DNA from: Stereocaulon alpinum | Taxonomy: Eukaryota > Ascomycota > Lecanoromycetes > Lecanorales > Stereocaulaceae | Length of the DNA: 64,000 bases | Assembly (NCBI GenBank): GCA_018257865.1 | Contig: JAEUBA010000054.1 | Span: forward strand, 124,001 to 188,000 | Direction of reading: 5' to 3' | Shown: positions 23,090 through 33,662 of the stretch, piece by piece | Layout of the letters: every line of letters begins with the position of its first letter | Position numbering within the stretch: the first letter of the stretch is position 1 | Made by a program: the position numbers and the translations under genes | The notes under the pieces: model-generated | The model's database searches: none | What the model was told of the DNA's origin: nothing | What the model saw: only the letters and a program-made list of their open reading frames with translations

Positions 23090-24239
23090 GGAAATGTTTG
23101 AAGGCCAAGTCTTCGATGTGAAGGATGTAAGATTATTAGGGGTTGGATGAACTCTTGCTGGAACGGCTGCAATACGAGATCGACGGCAATGGTCGGTCTC
23201 AAGAAAGTTGGATGGACATAGCATGCTATGCATTGGTGGTAACCTGATTTGGATATGGTGTGACGGGTCAGTTGGACTGGCGGTATCACATACTCAGTTC
23301 ATATTGGCTTTGTTGGACAACTCATGTGACAGACATCTACTTCACGCTTGTATAGAGTTTCTATATCCGCTCTGAACAAGCGATGGTGCTTTTAATCAAG
23401 GCACTGTGCAGCTTCCAAACATGATGCTCTGCATCTGTCAAAGCCAGATCCTGCGTTAGCATGGAATCTCGAATATGGAACTAAGGACAGAGACATCAAG
23501 ATCATCCTCGTAGTAACTACCTATCTGGAAAATCAGTTTGAGCGGGAAATGTGGCTAATTGTGGCTGAGTGTGGCTGAGCCCGTCGATCTATTGACCCCA
23601 CTAAAGGCTCGGCCGCTCGGTGATGTCTCGACCAGTAGATCAGAGCAAGGCAAACCTTTGCATTGACCTTGATTCAACCTCACCCGTGACCTTTTGATGC
23701 TTCCTGATAGGTGAATGGTATCGAACCAGCTCCAACAGCGGTAAGATGGTAATAATTTGACGCGTATGGTAGTGCGGGGTGTGGCATCTGGTGACTTCAA
23801 TACGTACTACTTCGAGGAGGATCGAAGTAACAGTCGCCATCTTTGACTTGGCCTCTGTGCCGCTGGCGGGAAAACCGTCCCTGGACGGCTTAGATCAAGC
23901 CGCGGCGCTTTGCAAGAGCTCGAATGGGATAAGCAAAACGCATCTATACGTCATAAGTCTGCCAAGTTACGAGTCGTAAACACCAAGCTCCAACACTAGC
24001 TCATGTTCATATAACACCATCCGCCTCTTCACTCTATATTCCATCTCCTTCTCGCAAGCATTCTCTCTCTTCCTCTCACATAATCTCCCGTGCCCTTGCG
24101 TTGTACTTCCCAGTACACGCTTAAACCTTCTCTTCTACCATCCTGCTGAAGCAACAGCTTCAGCCTCCTCTCACAGCAGCACCAAGCTTAATCTTAACAA
24201 GTAACAGACACAAATCAACCACAATTTCCACTTGAAACC
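23090..24239. promoter_or_regulatory. Intergenic region with pyrimidine-rich leader of the repeat protein gene
   Basis: 1.15 kb. The last 230 bp are strongly C/T-rich (24020-24200), with a TATA-like CATATAACA near 24008. This is the usual arrangement of a highly expressed mould gene. No coding sequence seen. Confidence 0.5.
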
Positions 24240-27200
24240 ATGGATAAGCTTAAGAACATTCTGTGAGTTCCTCTCAAACCAGACAAACATACCAATAATC
24301 TCTACAGAATACTGACGAAGCACAGCAACCCGGGCAGCAAGAAAGATGACGAGGTCATGTACGGCTCTGGGAACCCTGATGACCCAGTTCTTTCTGAAAC
24401 CACTGGGACTCGGTCTGGGCAAGGTGAAGAGAATCCCTAACATTCTCTAGACTGCCTATTGACATGCAACACAGGCAGCCATTTTGCCAGCAGCCGTGCT
24501 GGAGGAAACGATTCCCTTTCCTCCTCCACGAACCCTACCTCTACTACTGGGCACGGTAGCTCTACCACCAACGATCCTCTTTCCTCCACGAACCCTACCT
24601 CCAGCACCGGATATGGTAGTTCTACCACCAAGGACCCATTGTCTACCTCTACGAACCCTACCGGTACCAGCCAGTATGATACCGGCTCTACTGGACAAGG
24701 GACTCATGGCCTCAACGAACCTTACGCTTCACGCATGCCTGGTGGCTTCGAAGATGACGCTGCAACGACTGCGAGCGTAAGCTCAGGTGTTCCAGGTCAT
24801 TCTCAGTCGAGATCAGGGATCACAGGCACCAATGATCCCGTGCTCAACAAGCCTCTTCCCCGTGAGCCAGCATCGGCCGGCACCGGCCTTATCGGCTCCT
24901 CTGGGAACAATACTACTGGGATCGGAAGCAGCTTGACTGGGAAGGAATACCCAAATCGTAGCGTTGAAAGGTAAGTTACACCAAGCACTGAAGTGATGGG
25001 TGTACTGATCATCTTTCTAGTTCCGGGGTTGGCGACCAAAACTATGCTCCTGAGACTGGACGTTCGTTTCCCCTGGGAGGCAGTTCCAATACCACATCTG
25101 GCTCAAACTACCCATCAGGGCAGACTGGAACTTATCCCGCTGGCGGTACAGGCGGCTCTACGACAGCAGGGCCACACTCCTCCAACCTTGCGAACAAAGC
25201 TGATCCCCGTGTGGACAGCGACCTCGATGGCTCACGTACTACCGGCAACACTGGCTTAGGTTCGGGCACTGGACCTACTGCCAGCTCAACGGGTCAAGGC
25301 TCACTTGGACGTGATACCGCCCTTGCATCAGGCACTGGAGCTGGAGCTGGCATGACTTCAGGGACTGGAACTGAAAGCGGACTGACTTCAGGGACTGGAA
25401 CAGGAAGTGGACTGACTTCGGGAACTGGAACAGGAAGCGGGTTGACTTCGGGTACTGGAAGTGGTACTGGCTTGACCTCAGGTACTAGTGGCTATGGACC
25501 TGACTCATGGAAGCACGACCATACTGGACACGCTCACAAATACGAGGGAGACCCATGCGCAACCGGAGAGGTTGCACCGACAGGCGCTCTTCATACTGCA
25601 GGTCCCCACGTAACTGATACTGCCAACCGTTTGGACCCTCATGTAGGTCCTGATGGTACAACCACCGGATCTACTGGCCATCATCATGGTCATCACGGCG
25701 TTGACGCTGCATTGGCCGGTGCAGGCGTGGGAGCAGGTACTGGAACTTATGAGTCCAGCCGTGACACACGAAGCGGTAACACTAGTTCAGGATTAGGCTC
25801 CTCGACATCAGATACCACAGGAACATCATCTACTGGCAAGACTGCGGGACCTCATAAGAGTGACCTTCTCAACAAGCTGGACCCCAAAGTTGACTCTGAT
25901 CTGTCGAAGCAAAGAGACAGCACAGGTGCTACCGGCACTGGTCTCGGCTCTTCTGCCACAGGGAATACTGGAACCTCGGGTCACCATTACGGGAGAGACG
26001 CAGGCTTAGCCGGTGCCGGAGGTGCAGTTGCCTATGAGGCTGAGAAGTATCATCGTGGCAATGAGCCGACAGGCACTACCTCAGGAATAGGTTCCACGGG
26101 TACCACATCAGGCTTGGGTCATACAGGCTCTGCCTCCGGAATGGGCTCCACAGGCACTACATCGGGCTTAGGCTCTACAGGCACTAGCTCAGGGCTGGGC
26201 TCTTCTGATCCATACGGCGGCTCAAGCACAGGTTCTACAGGGCATACGTCAGGTATGGGCTCGTCAAATCCATACAGCTCCGGCTCAGGTCTTGATCCCC
26301 GCGTTGACTCTTCGCGCTCCGGTTTTGACGGGACTACAGACACCACAGGATCAGGCAAAGGCCACCACCTAGGGCGTGACGCTGCACTGGGTGCTGGAGC
26401 CGGAGGCCTGGCTTATGAAGCTGAACGAGCTCATGGCAAGCCCACGCAATCCTCAACAACGCCAAGTAACACCACAGGCAGTGCCTATGACAATACTCGT
26501 GGCCCTACAGGCTCTAACTATGATCATGCAGGAACTGCACTTGCAGGGAGCGGTCATCAGCCTGTCGCAGGAACATCTGGTACCTCAGAGTATGATCGAA
26601 CTCAACCTCAAACGTCGTCACACCATCACCTTGGTAGGGATGCCGCTGTTGGTGCTGGTGCTGGTGGTGTTGGCTATGAAGCTCAGAAATTGCACGATAC
26701 TGGTCGAACTGATCCTGGCACCCAAGTGCGCGAGCAAACCCACCCTGGAGCGTCCATTGCGACGTATCCATCTCCCGGCTATGGCCATGAGGGCGCACAA
26801 GACCCTACACACGGCGCTGGTCACCATCATGGCCACCGCAAAGAAGATGCAGCGATAGCCGGAGGAGCTGGTGCTGGGGCTGGAGCACTTGCAGGCCATG
26901 AATTGTCCAAGAAGGACGAGAAACACCTTGAGAAGGAGCATTCGAAGGAGCTAAAGGCGCATGAGAAGGAGCGCGCTAAGCACGAAAAAGCTATCGAAAA
27001 GGATGAGAAGAGGCATGAGAAGGCGGAAGACAAGCATGAGAAGAAGCATGGAGGTCTGCTTGGCTTCCTCCACCATGATAAGTCACACAAGGATCATACG
27101 ACAGATCATCGTGACTCAACAGAGGAGAGGTTGCCTGGTACTGGTACTACTTCGACCACGGGTTTGGAGGGCGAGCATGGCTCTCAATCAGGCGTTCACG

Positions 27201-27413
27201 ACACCCCGATTGGCAGTGATGGTACTACTATGGGCTCTGGAATCACTACCCATGACGCCTACGGTACACAGGAGGGGCATAACAAGCTTCATAAGGTATG
27301 TGAATGATGTTGTAATTTGGGAAGAGGGATAAGCTGACAGGTCATAGGATCCTCCCGCCAAAGTACTTGAATCTCGCGGACTGGACCGTTCGGGTAGTGG
27401 CAGCGGATACTGA
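24240..27413 (+). CDS. Gly/Ser/Thr/His-rich multi-repeat protein with charged C-terminal region
   Basis: Exons 24240-24262, 24326-24423, 24475-24970, 25021-27295 and 27348-27413 join to 985 residues. It starts MDKLKNILNPGSKKDDEVMYG and ends LHKDPPAKVLESRGLDRSGSGSGY. No enzyme domain. Several repeat families are interleaved: AGPHxSxLxNKxDPRVDSD-like units, about five HHxGRDAALGAGAGGxxYEAEK-like units with glycine-zipper spacing, a 10-residue GTGTGSGLTS array and a 9-residue TGTTSGLGS array. Near the C-terminus a Lys/Glu/His block (KKDEKHLEKEHSKELKAHEK) leads to GGLLGFLHHDKSHKDH. It is highly hydrophilic apart from the Gly/Ala/Tyr units. I recall similar proteins in many moulds, described as glycine-rich or LEA-like. 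A role in stress or desiccation protection is inference. The last acceptor is ambiguous (27340 or 27347). I chose the second because it extends the frame. Confidence 0.82.
25331..25480 (+). repeat. 30-bp minisatellite, five units, in frame
   Basis: Five consecutive 30 bp units (25331, 25361, 25391, 25421, 25451), each encoding ten residues close to GTGTGSGLTS. Units 2-4 differ at only a few bases, so copy number may vary between strains. Confidence 0.9.
26069..26203 (+). repeat. 27-bp minisatellite, five units, in frame
   Basis: Five 27 bp units, each encoding nine residues close to TGTTSGLGS. Located between two Gly/Ala/Tyr repeat units of the same protein. Confidence 0.85.
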
Positions 27414-28234
27414 GTGAGCTTGCTGCCCCTCGAAAAAACTCCAAAAATGGCTTTACGTGCGATATCAGCTCAATTCAGTTGCAATTGGCTTCTCACATAG
27501 GATGGGGTGCAAGAACTGGCGAGTCGTGAAGATCAATGAACGTGCTTGCGGGAAGGCAAATTTGCTGCTCTATTCTCTACTCCTCTCGGCTTAGCGATGA
27601 TTCTCAATGAGCGAAACGTGCCCACGAAACTGTACTCGTTAATTAGCTACAAAAATCATATGATGTGCGGCCGATAAATGTGTCCGTAATGCAGAGGTCC
27701 TGCGAATATGGTGACAAGTGACTCGTCGTAGATATCTAATTCGCCCGTGCGTAAACCAACCCTCCAGAGTAGTTAGCAGGCCCTAAGGCAATCCTAGAGC
27801 GGGTGGTTGCCCTTTGGTCGGAGATGCCCCCGTAACCTATCGACCTAAGTTATCAGTTTTAGGGACCATATAATTGCGCCTAAATGTTCCGCTCTAGGCA
27901 CTTCGAGGATGCTGCGAATCCCCAGGGGTTGTCTACCCTTAGGCTCGTCGAAGCATTGCGCCCTAAAGCTTACCCCACCACAAGCCTAGACCAAGCTTTA
28001 CGTCCCTGATCGGCACCGGGTTCCTTCCCTGCTTCCCTTGGCAAATTGAAGCTCTACACGTCAGAGGGCACGCCCGGTTGCAACTCTACATCGCCCTTGC
28101 TCCATCTCCCTGGTCCTTTCAGCTTCGTTCCTCTCTTGATACCTTACAACTCTCCAAATACCAAGTCACCAAACCCAAGGATCTCTATCAATTAGCATCA
28201 CTCACGCAGACAAGCAAATAAATTAACCGTCAAT
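27414..28234. promoter_or_regulatory. Intergenic region and glutamate decarboxylase promoter
   Basis: 821 bp. It holds a 10-bp perfect inverted repeat (27793-27802 and 27889-27898) and several CCTAAG/CTTAGG words between 27780 and 27970. A C/T-rich leader runs up to the start at 28235. No open frame of interest. Confidence 0.5.
27793..27898. repeat. Separated inverted repeat upstream of gad
   Basis: CCTAGAGCGG at 27793-27802 is exactly complementary to CCGCTCTAGG at 27889-27898, with 86 bp between. It could be a pair of binding sites for a dimeric regulator such as a zinc-cluster protein, or chance. Regulatory role is inference. Confidence 0.5.
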
Positions 28235-29975
28235 ATGGTCCACCTCGCTAGCGTTCCCAATGATAGTGCTGTCAATGCACCCCTCATGAAGGGGATGGAG
28301 AAACTGAAGATCGATCCCAACAATAACGAAGATGAAGTCACTGTATCCGTCTATGGATCTCGCTTTGCAGTAGAGTGCCTGCCCATGCATGAAATGCCGG
28401 AGGACGAGATGCCGAAAGAGATTGCCTACCGGATGATCAGGGATGACTTGAGCTTGGATGGCAACCCCATTTTAAACCTAGCGAGTTTCGTTACGACTTA
28501 TATGGTATGTATCCATCTCTACACTTGCCAATGGATCGAAACTGGTGGTATAAAGGAGTGCTAATGCGGGGGTAATGCTTGTAGGAAGAAGAGGTCGAGA
28601 AACTCATGGCTGAGGCTCTACCCAAGAACTTCATCGATTATGAGGAGTACCCTCAGACGGCAGATATCCAGAATCGTTGTGTGAGCATGATTGCGAGGAT
28701 GTTCAATGCTCCTACCGCCCAAGATGATGAGAACTCCATGGGAACGAGCACTGTTGGCTCTTCTGAAGCTATCGTATGCTGCATTCCACAAGAAAAATGC
28801 GAAGTGCATCAGCTAAGCTATGTGTAGATGCTCGGTACCCTCGCCATGAAGAAGCGCTGGCAGAACCAGCGTAAAGCGGCCGGCAAAGACTACTCCAAAC
28901 CTAACATCATCATGAACTCTGCTGTCCAAGTCTGCTGGGAGAAAGCAGCTCGCTACTTCGAGGTTGAGGAGCGCTATGTCTACTGCACCGAGGATCGTTA
29001 CGTAATTGACCCTGAGGAAGCCGTGAAGCTCATTGATGAGAATACTATTGGTATCTGTGCTATCGTTGGTACCACCTACACTGGGGAGTATGAGGATGTT
29101 AAGGCGATCAATGATCTTCTGGTGGAGAAGAACATTGATTGCCCTATCCATGTTGATGCTGCTAGCGGAGGGTTCGTGGCACCGTTCGTTTGTCCTGAGC
29201 TGCAATGGGACTTCCGCCTGGAGAAGGTCATCTCAATCAACGTCTCTGGTCACAAGTATGGTTTGGTAAGCGTTCTCCAACTTAGTATTTCCCGTTGCAC
29301 CACGAAGCTAACGTATCCCAGGTCTATCCCGGCGTAGGCTGGATCGTCTGGCGCTCCCCCGAATACCTCCCCAAAGAGCTTGTCTTCAACATCAACTACC
29401 TTGGCGCCGACCAAGCCTCCTTCACCCTCAATTTTTCCAAAGGCGCCTCCCAAGTCCTCGGCCAATACTACCAGATGATCCGCCTCGGTAAGCACGGCTA
29501 CCGCTCCATAATGATGAACCTCACCCGCATATCCGACTACCTCGCCGCCAACCTTGAGCAACTAGGCTTTATCATTATGAGCCAAAGAGGAGGTGCAGGC
29601 CTACCACTCGTAGCCTTCCGCCTCGACCCCAAGAACAAGCACCGCTACGATGAATTCGCCGTCGCCCATCACCTACGTGAGCGCGGATGGGTCGTCCCCG
29701 CTTATACCATGGCGCCCCACAGCGAGAAACTCAAGCTCATGAGAGTCGTTGTGCGAGAAGATTTCTCACGCGCGAGATGCGATACTCTAATTTCAGACAT
29801 TAAGCAGTCGCTGGACGCCCTGAAAGATATGGACGCGAAGACTGTGGAACAGCATTCGAAGCGGATCAAGAATAATAGTACTGCGAGTGGGAAATCGGTG
29901 CATAATCACCCAAAGTATAAGAATGAGAAACATTCGCTGCAGGGGAAGACGGGGAAGACGCATGCTGTTTGTTAG
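28235..29975 (+). CDS. gad: Glutamate decarboxylase (PLP-dependent)
   Basis: Converts L-glutamate to GABA and CO2, the entry step of the GABA shunt, in the cytosol. Exons 28235-28504, 28585-28773, 28828-29265 and 29322-29975 join to 516 residues, all introns in phase 0. Family blocks: VYGSRF and MPKEIAYRMIRDDLSLDGNP, LNLASFVTTYMEEE across intron 1, GTSTVGSSEAIMLG across intron 2, HVDAASGGFVAPF (the PLP-stacking region with the conserved Asp), and INVSGHKYGLVYPGVGW. The last block places the Schiff-base lysine at about 296 with intron 3 three residues after it. The C-terminus is Lys/His/Asn-rich, as in other fungal GADs. It shows no clear plant-style calmodulin site, although the basic tail has not been tested. 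Confidence 0.95.
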
Positions 29976-30451
29976 ACGCTGGAGGCGGTGATGGTTGACG
30001 TGGGGGTCATGATGGAATGGATAAGAAGTAAGGATGTATAGAGAGCTAGTAAGATAGATGAAGTCATGAAAAGTACGACAGCATACAGATGTTAGTTTCC
30101 ATACAGTCCATGCTATTCGTCCATCCATCATCGATACATCCCTCGGATAAGGTGGCCATGGACTTCGACCTGGGTAGTAGTTACCTCAGTCTCGACGTCT
30201 CTTAAGTCTGGACACTTATGACTCCTAGGAAAACCGCAGTCTATGCCCATCCATCCCATCCAATCCAATCCAAAACAGAAATGCAAATGTACACAATACT
30301 TCTTTCAGATATGCGAGGCGTAGGTAAGATCATATGATCCCACGATTCTGTTGGAGTAAGGTAATGCTATCATGCAGTCCAGTCGCGCCGATCTTTGACA
30401 TTCTGCTAGGTAAGCTTTTGATGGAATATGTTAGGTACTCAGCTACCCTAC

Positions 30452-30463
30452 CTACCTAGGTAG
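30452..30463. repeat. 12-bp palindrome CTACCTAGGTAG
   Basis: Perfect palindrome embedded in a CCTA/TAGG-rich stretch (30440-30475). Probably a low-complexity expansion in a 3' flank. Function unknown. Confidence 0.8.
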
Positions 30464-30520
30464 TTAGGTTGGTCATGAGGCGAGGTACATGAGATGTTTT
30501 CTGCTTAGGGTGAGGTAGTA

Positions 30521-30546
30521 TAGTAAGGTAAGGTAAGGTAAGGTAT
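30521..30546. repeat. AGGTA pentanucleotide microsatellite
   Basis: About four to five tandem copies of AAGGT/AGGTA in the gad-reductase 3' region. Confidence 0.8.
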
Positions 30547-30598
30547 GGCGAGATGAATCCAAGCTATTGGACAGGGGATTCTGTAGTTACGTTTTCCG

Positions 30599-30692
30599 AT
30601 GGCCGTTATTTATCTATGCTAGCTTAGCACCTCGTTTCGTGCAGCATGGCCATTATCTATCTATGCAATCTTAGCACCTCGGTTTGTGCAGC
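30599..30692. repeat. 47-bp tandem duplication
   Basis: Two adjacent 47 bp units (30599-30645 and 30646-30692) sharing the core TTAGCACCTCG and starting ATGGCC. They differ at about six positions. They lie 50-145 bp past the reductase stop codon, so they may be part of its 3' UTR. Confidence 0.85.
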
Positions 30693-30743
30693 AGGGACTT
30701 TTCCGGTTCTCCTCAACCTCTCCGTTCAGTATGGTATGCGCTC

Positions 30744-32027
30744 TCAAAGAAGTCGTTTCTCAAGCTCCAGAATCCCATTCACTGCATCGGTCAATGTTTG
30801 CTGCTTGCTTCGCCATTTGATGCCCAAGACGTCGGTAGTAGCTGCCATGTCTATTTTCGGAATAGGTGGTTTCTCGTGACTGTCTCTGGCTAGGCGGCCT
30901 TTGACGCCCGGTACGGTTTTTAGGATGTCGGCTATTTCTTGGTAGGTGATTGGGTGGCCGAAAAGGATGCGCCGGTTTGCGGCGCCGGGGGTGGTGAGGG
31001 ATAAGATGTGTGCGAGGGCGAGGTCGCGGGCGTCGATCTGGTGGTTGGACGAAGGAGATTTAGTGTGGGGGGGGGTTTTTTTTTTGGGAGGATGGGGGAA
31101 GGGGGGTGGAGAGGTTGAATAGATACTTACGTATGCGGCAAAGGAAGTTGGTGGGATGGTTTCATTGGAGCCATTGAAGAGGGAGTAGAGCTGGGCTGTG
31201 CTCCAGTTTAGTCCTTTTAGGTCTTTGACGGCTTGGAGTGGAGGCCCGAATATGAGGCTGGGAAGGCAGGCCGTGATTGTGAAGGGGGGCTTTTCTTCGT
31301 CGACGAATTTCCAGATGGCCTTTTCGGCGAGTTTTTTGCCGACACCGTAGGAGACCTGTGCTTCTTTTAGCGAAATGTTTCTGGTGTTCGAGGAGGGTTC
31401 AATGTAGAATCCCTTACGGATGGGTTCTGCATCTTGATCGCATCCTCTCGGTCAAGCTTCACAAAGCTCGTTAGCCTTTCGTCAAACGCGGTAAGTTGAA
31501 CATGCAGGACCCACAGGAAGCCACTCATTGGCATTCAGCTCCCTAGTTTGGACATCGTTGCCAGTCGTGACGGATTTAATAGAACCTGTGACCGCGATTG
31601 CCTTGATACCTTTCCCATATTTCGCCGCAGATCTCAGAAGCTCCATATTGCTATTCAAATAGTGAATCGACTTGCTACCTTACTCCAAATCATTGAGTTT
31701 CTTGACTTACCCTGCCACACTAGGCTTCTCGAAGTCCCTTTCGAAGTCCGTATTCTTCGGATTATCAAGTACAGGCGCAGCAGTATGCAGCACATAGTCA
31801 AAACCGCCCTTCTTGAAGATCTCATCAAAGACACCCTCAGTGGTATAGTCCGGCACCTCGACGAAGTCAACCAAGGAGTGATCCCACTCAGGATGGACTG
31901 CCAGAAGGTCCTTGCCTGCTTTCAAGTTCCGTACGGTTCCTGTGATTCTGTGTCCAGCAGAAAGAGCCTCGGCAACCATGGTGGCGCCGAGGAAGCCATT
32001 GGGGCCGGTGATGAGAGTGTGTGGCAT
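30744..32027 (-). CDS. NAD(P)-dependent reductase, dihydroflavonol-4-reductase-like extended SDR
   Basis: Extended short-chain dehydrogenase of the DFR/Gre2/aldehyde-reductase type, reducing a carbonyl with NADPH. Natural substrate unknown. Five exons: 32027-31711, 31650-31515, 31456-31418, 31355-31131 and 31037-30744 (336 residues). The cofactor loop is LITGPNGFLGA (residues 5-14). DYVLHTAAPV marks the fourth strand, IAVTGSIKSV the catalytic strand, and YGVGK (Tyr167, Lys171) the active site. The substrate side runs LPSLIFGPP to AAYIDARDLALAHI. Exon 3 is only 39 nt (LDREDAIKMQNPS). It and its acceptor are my least certain choice, but without it the catalytic Tyr does not join in frame. The start MPHTLITGPNG is preferred over an upstream in-frame Met because the loop normally sits right at the N-terminus. 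Confidence 0.82.
31067..31085. repeat. G9T10 double homopolymer inside an intron
   Basis: Nine G followed by ten T on the plus strand (A10C9 on the coding strand) in the last intron of the reductase, near its polypyrimidine region. Confidence 0.85.
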
Positions 32028-33662
32028 GACTGGGTGACGGGATCTATCCAATGATAGATGTATGACTCCTAGTACAATACAATGTAACACAGCAAGAAGA
32101 ATACAAAGAAAGCGCCTGTCCTTCTGGTGCTTTCAACCTCGTTTTATATGGATATCTGAAGGCTGACGCCATTGCAAAGCATGACTGAACCATTTCATGC
32201 AGTCACTGCTTAGCTACCTTACCAAGCTCGAGTTCGATTCGATAGTATGAAAGCATTAGTAACTTAGCATATTGTTTACAAATCAGCCCCTCACGCGGGT
32301 GAAAAGAACGTTTCTTTTTCTCGCAATAGCTTCGGCTTCCTACGCGCCGCAGAAACACCACGGAAACTAACTTTGAAGACTGATGAATAGTATAAATTTA
32401 TAGAACTCACTAATATATACAGCTTTCTAACCGGCAGCTCCCTCGAGAAACCCGTAGTTAGGAAGTAATCGGTTGCTGAGATGAATGCAGGTGTATGCAT
32501 TCTCTTGTCACCCGCCTGCCCCTCTAGTTGGCTTGGTGTTCGATCGAGCTTGATAAAGCCACACTGTCCAATGGAGGCTCGAGATCTAAGAGTGCTCATT
32601 GGGTATGATAAGAAACATAGCCGCATGCTGGTGTCCTTCACATTGTATACCACCATGTCGTTTTCTTAAATCCCATTCGGTGTAAGAACCCTACATCACT
32701 AAGCCTAGTTGGGTTTTGGACTTCTATTGTTGAGAGTCGCGTGAAGACCGGACAGTTCTTGAGTTGTTAATGTGAAGCCCCTTGCTCCAGTCGTCTAGAA
32801 AACGGAATCTTTTGAAGGGATGGTGAGCCTGACTAGTAGTACAACCCACTCGATCTCTGCATACTACTCGAGCTTTGCGGTAGCTTCTAAGCTTCGAAAT
32901 CAGAATGCTATGCTCATATATTGCAATAAATGCACGCTTCGGATGGACATCTGAGGGGTAATCCTGGAAGTTGACGCTGTCTTAGGGTGAGTAGGAGCTA
33001 GATGGTTATAGAAGTGGAATTGCTAAGCAACAAGGCAACAAGGGTTTGACGAAAGTCGTTGGACATTCGAGATTTACCCGGGCAAGTACCCTCGCGTTCG
33101 AATACTGGCCTGAGATCTGTAACATACTACGACACATTGCTTTCAATGACTCTGGCGCCCATTAGTCACGTCAATCTGGTCCGGTACATAGTATCGCTAT
33201 AAGAATGATAATCAGAAGAGTGGGGAGAAATTCTGGTGGGTTTGAAGCCAAGACGGGCAAACCTCGGAGTTCCCTTCTGCCAGTCGAAGGTCACGTGAAG
33301 CTGTAGAAAGCTCGTGTGTCTTGGCACAACTGTTGTTGTGGCAACTTCGAACTTTGTGGCGTTTCCCGGTTTCGAGATCTCGAATTCAAAGTGAACCCAA
33401 TATTCAACGATGCAAGACACGACTGTCTCGTAACACAAAGTCTCGAGCTCCAGCGCAGCACCAGGCCACCTTTGAAGATGATTCCACGTCTGAACTGTCA
33501 ACCTCATCCTGACCAGAATAGCCGATGAAGCTTGCAAAAGGTTCGTAAACATTAGGCCGACAATATCGAGAACACTTTCGTTGCAATACAAATACCCTCT
33601 AGTCTTCTCAGCGAACCTATGAAAAATCTCACAGATTTCGATTGACTCTCACTTAGCGTCAA
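32028..33662. other. Divergent intergenic region
   Basis: 1.6 kb between the reductase and the DH-domain gene, which diverge here. A 121-codon minus frame (32291-32656) and a 141-codon minus frame (33166-33591) have no domain or plausible neighbours. I treat them as chance. Confidence 0.4.

Larger units (their letters stand above)
29976..30743. other. Convergent intergenic region with short repeats
   Basis: 768 bp between gad and the reductase, which converge here. It contains a 12-bp palindrome, an AGGTA pentanucleotide array and a 47-bp tandem duplication (listed separately). No gene seen. Confidence 0.6.
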
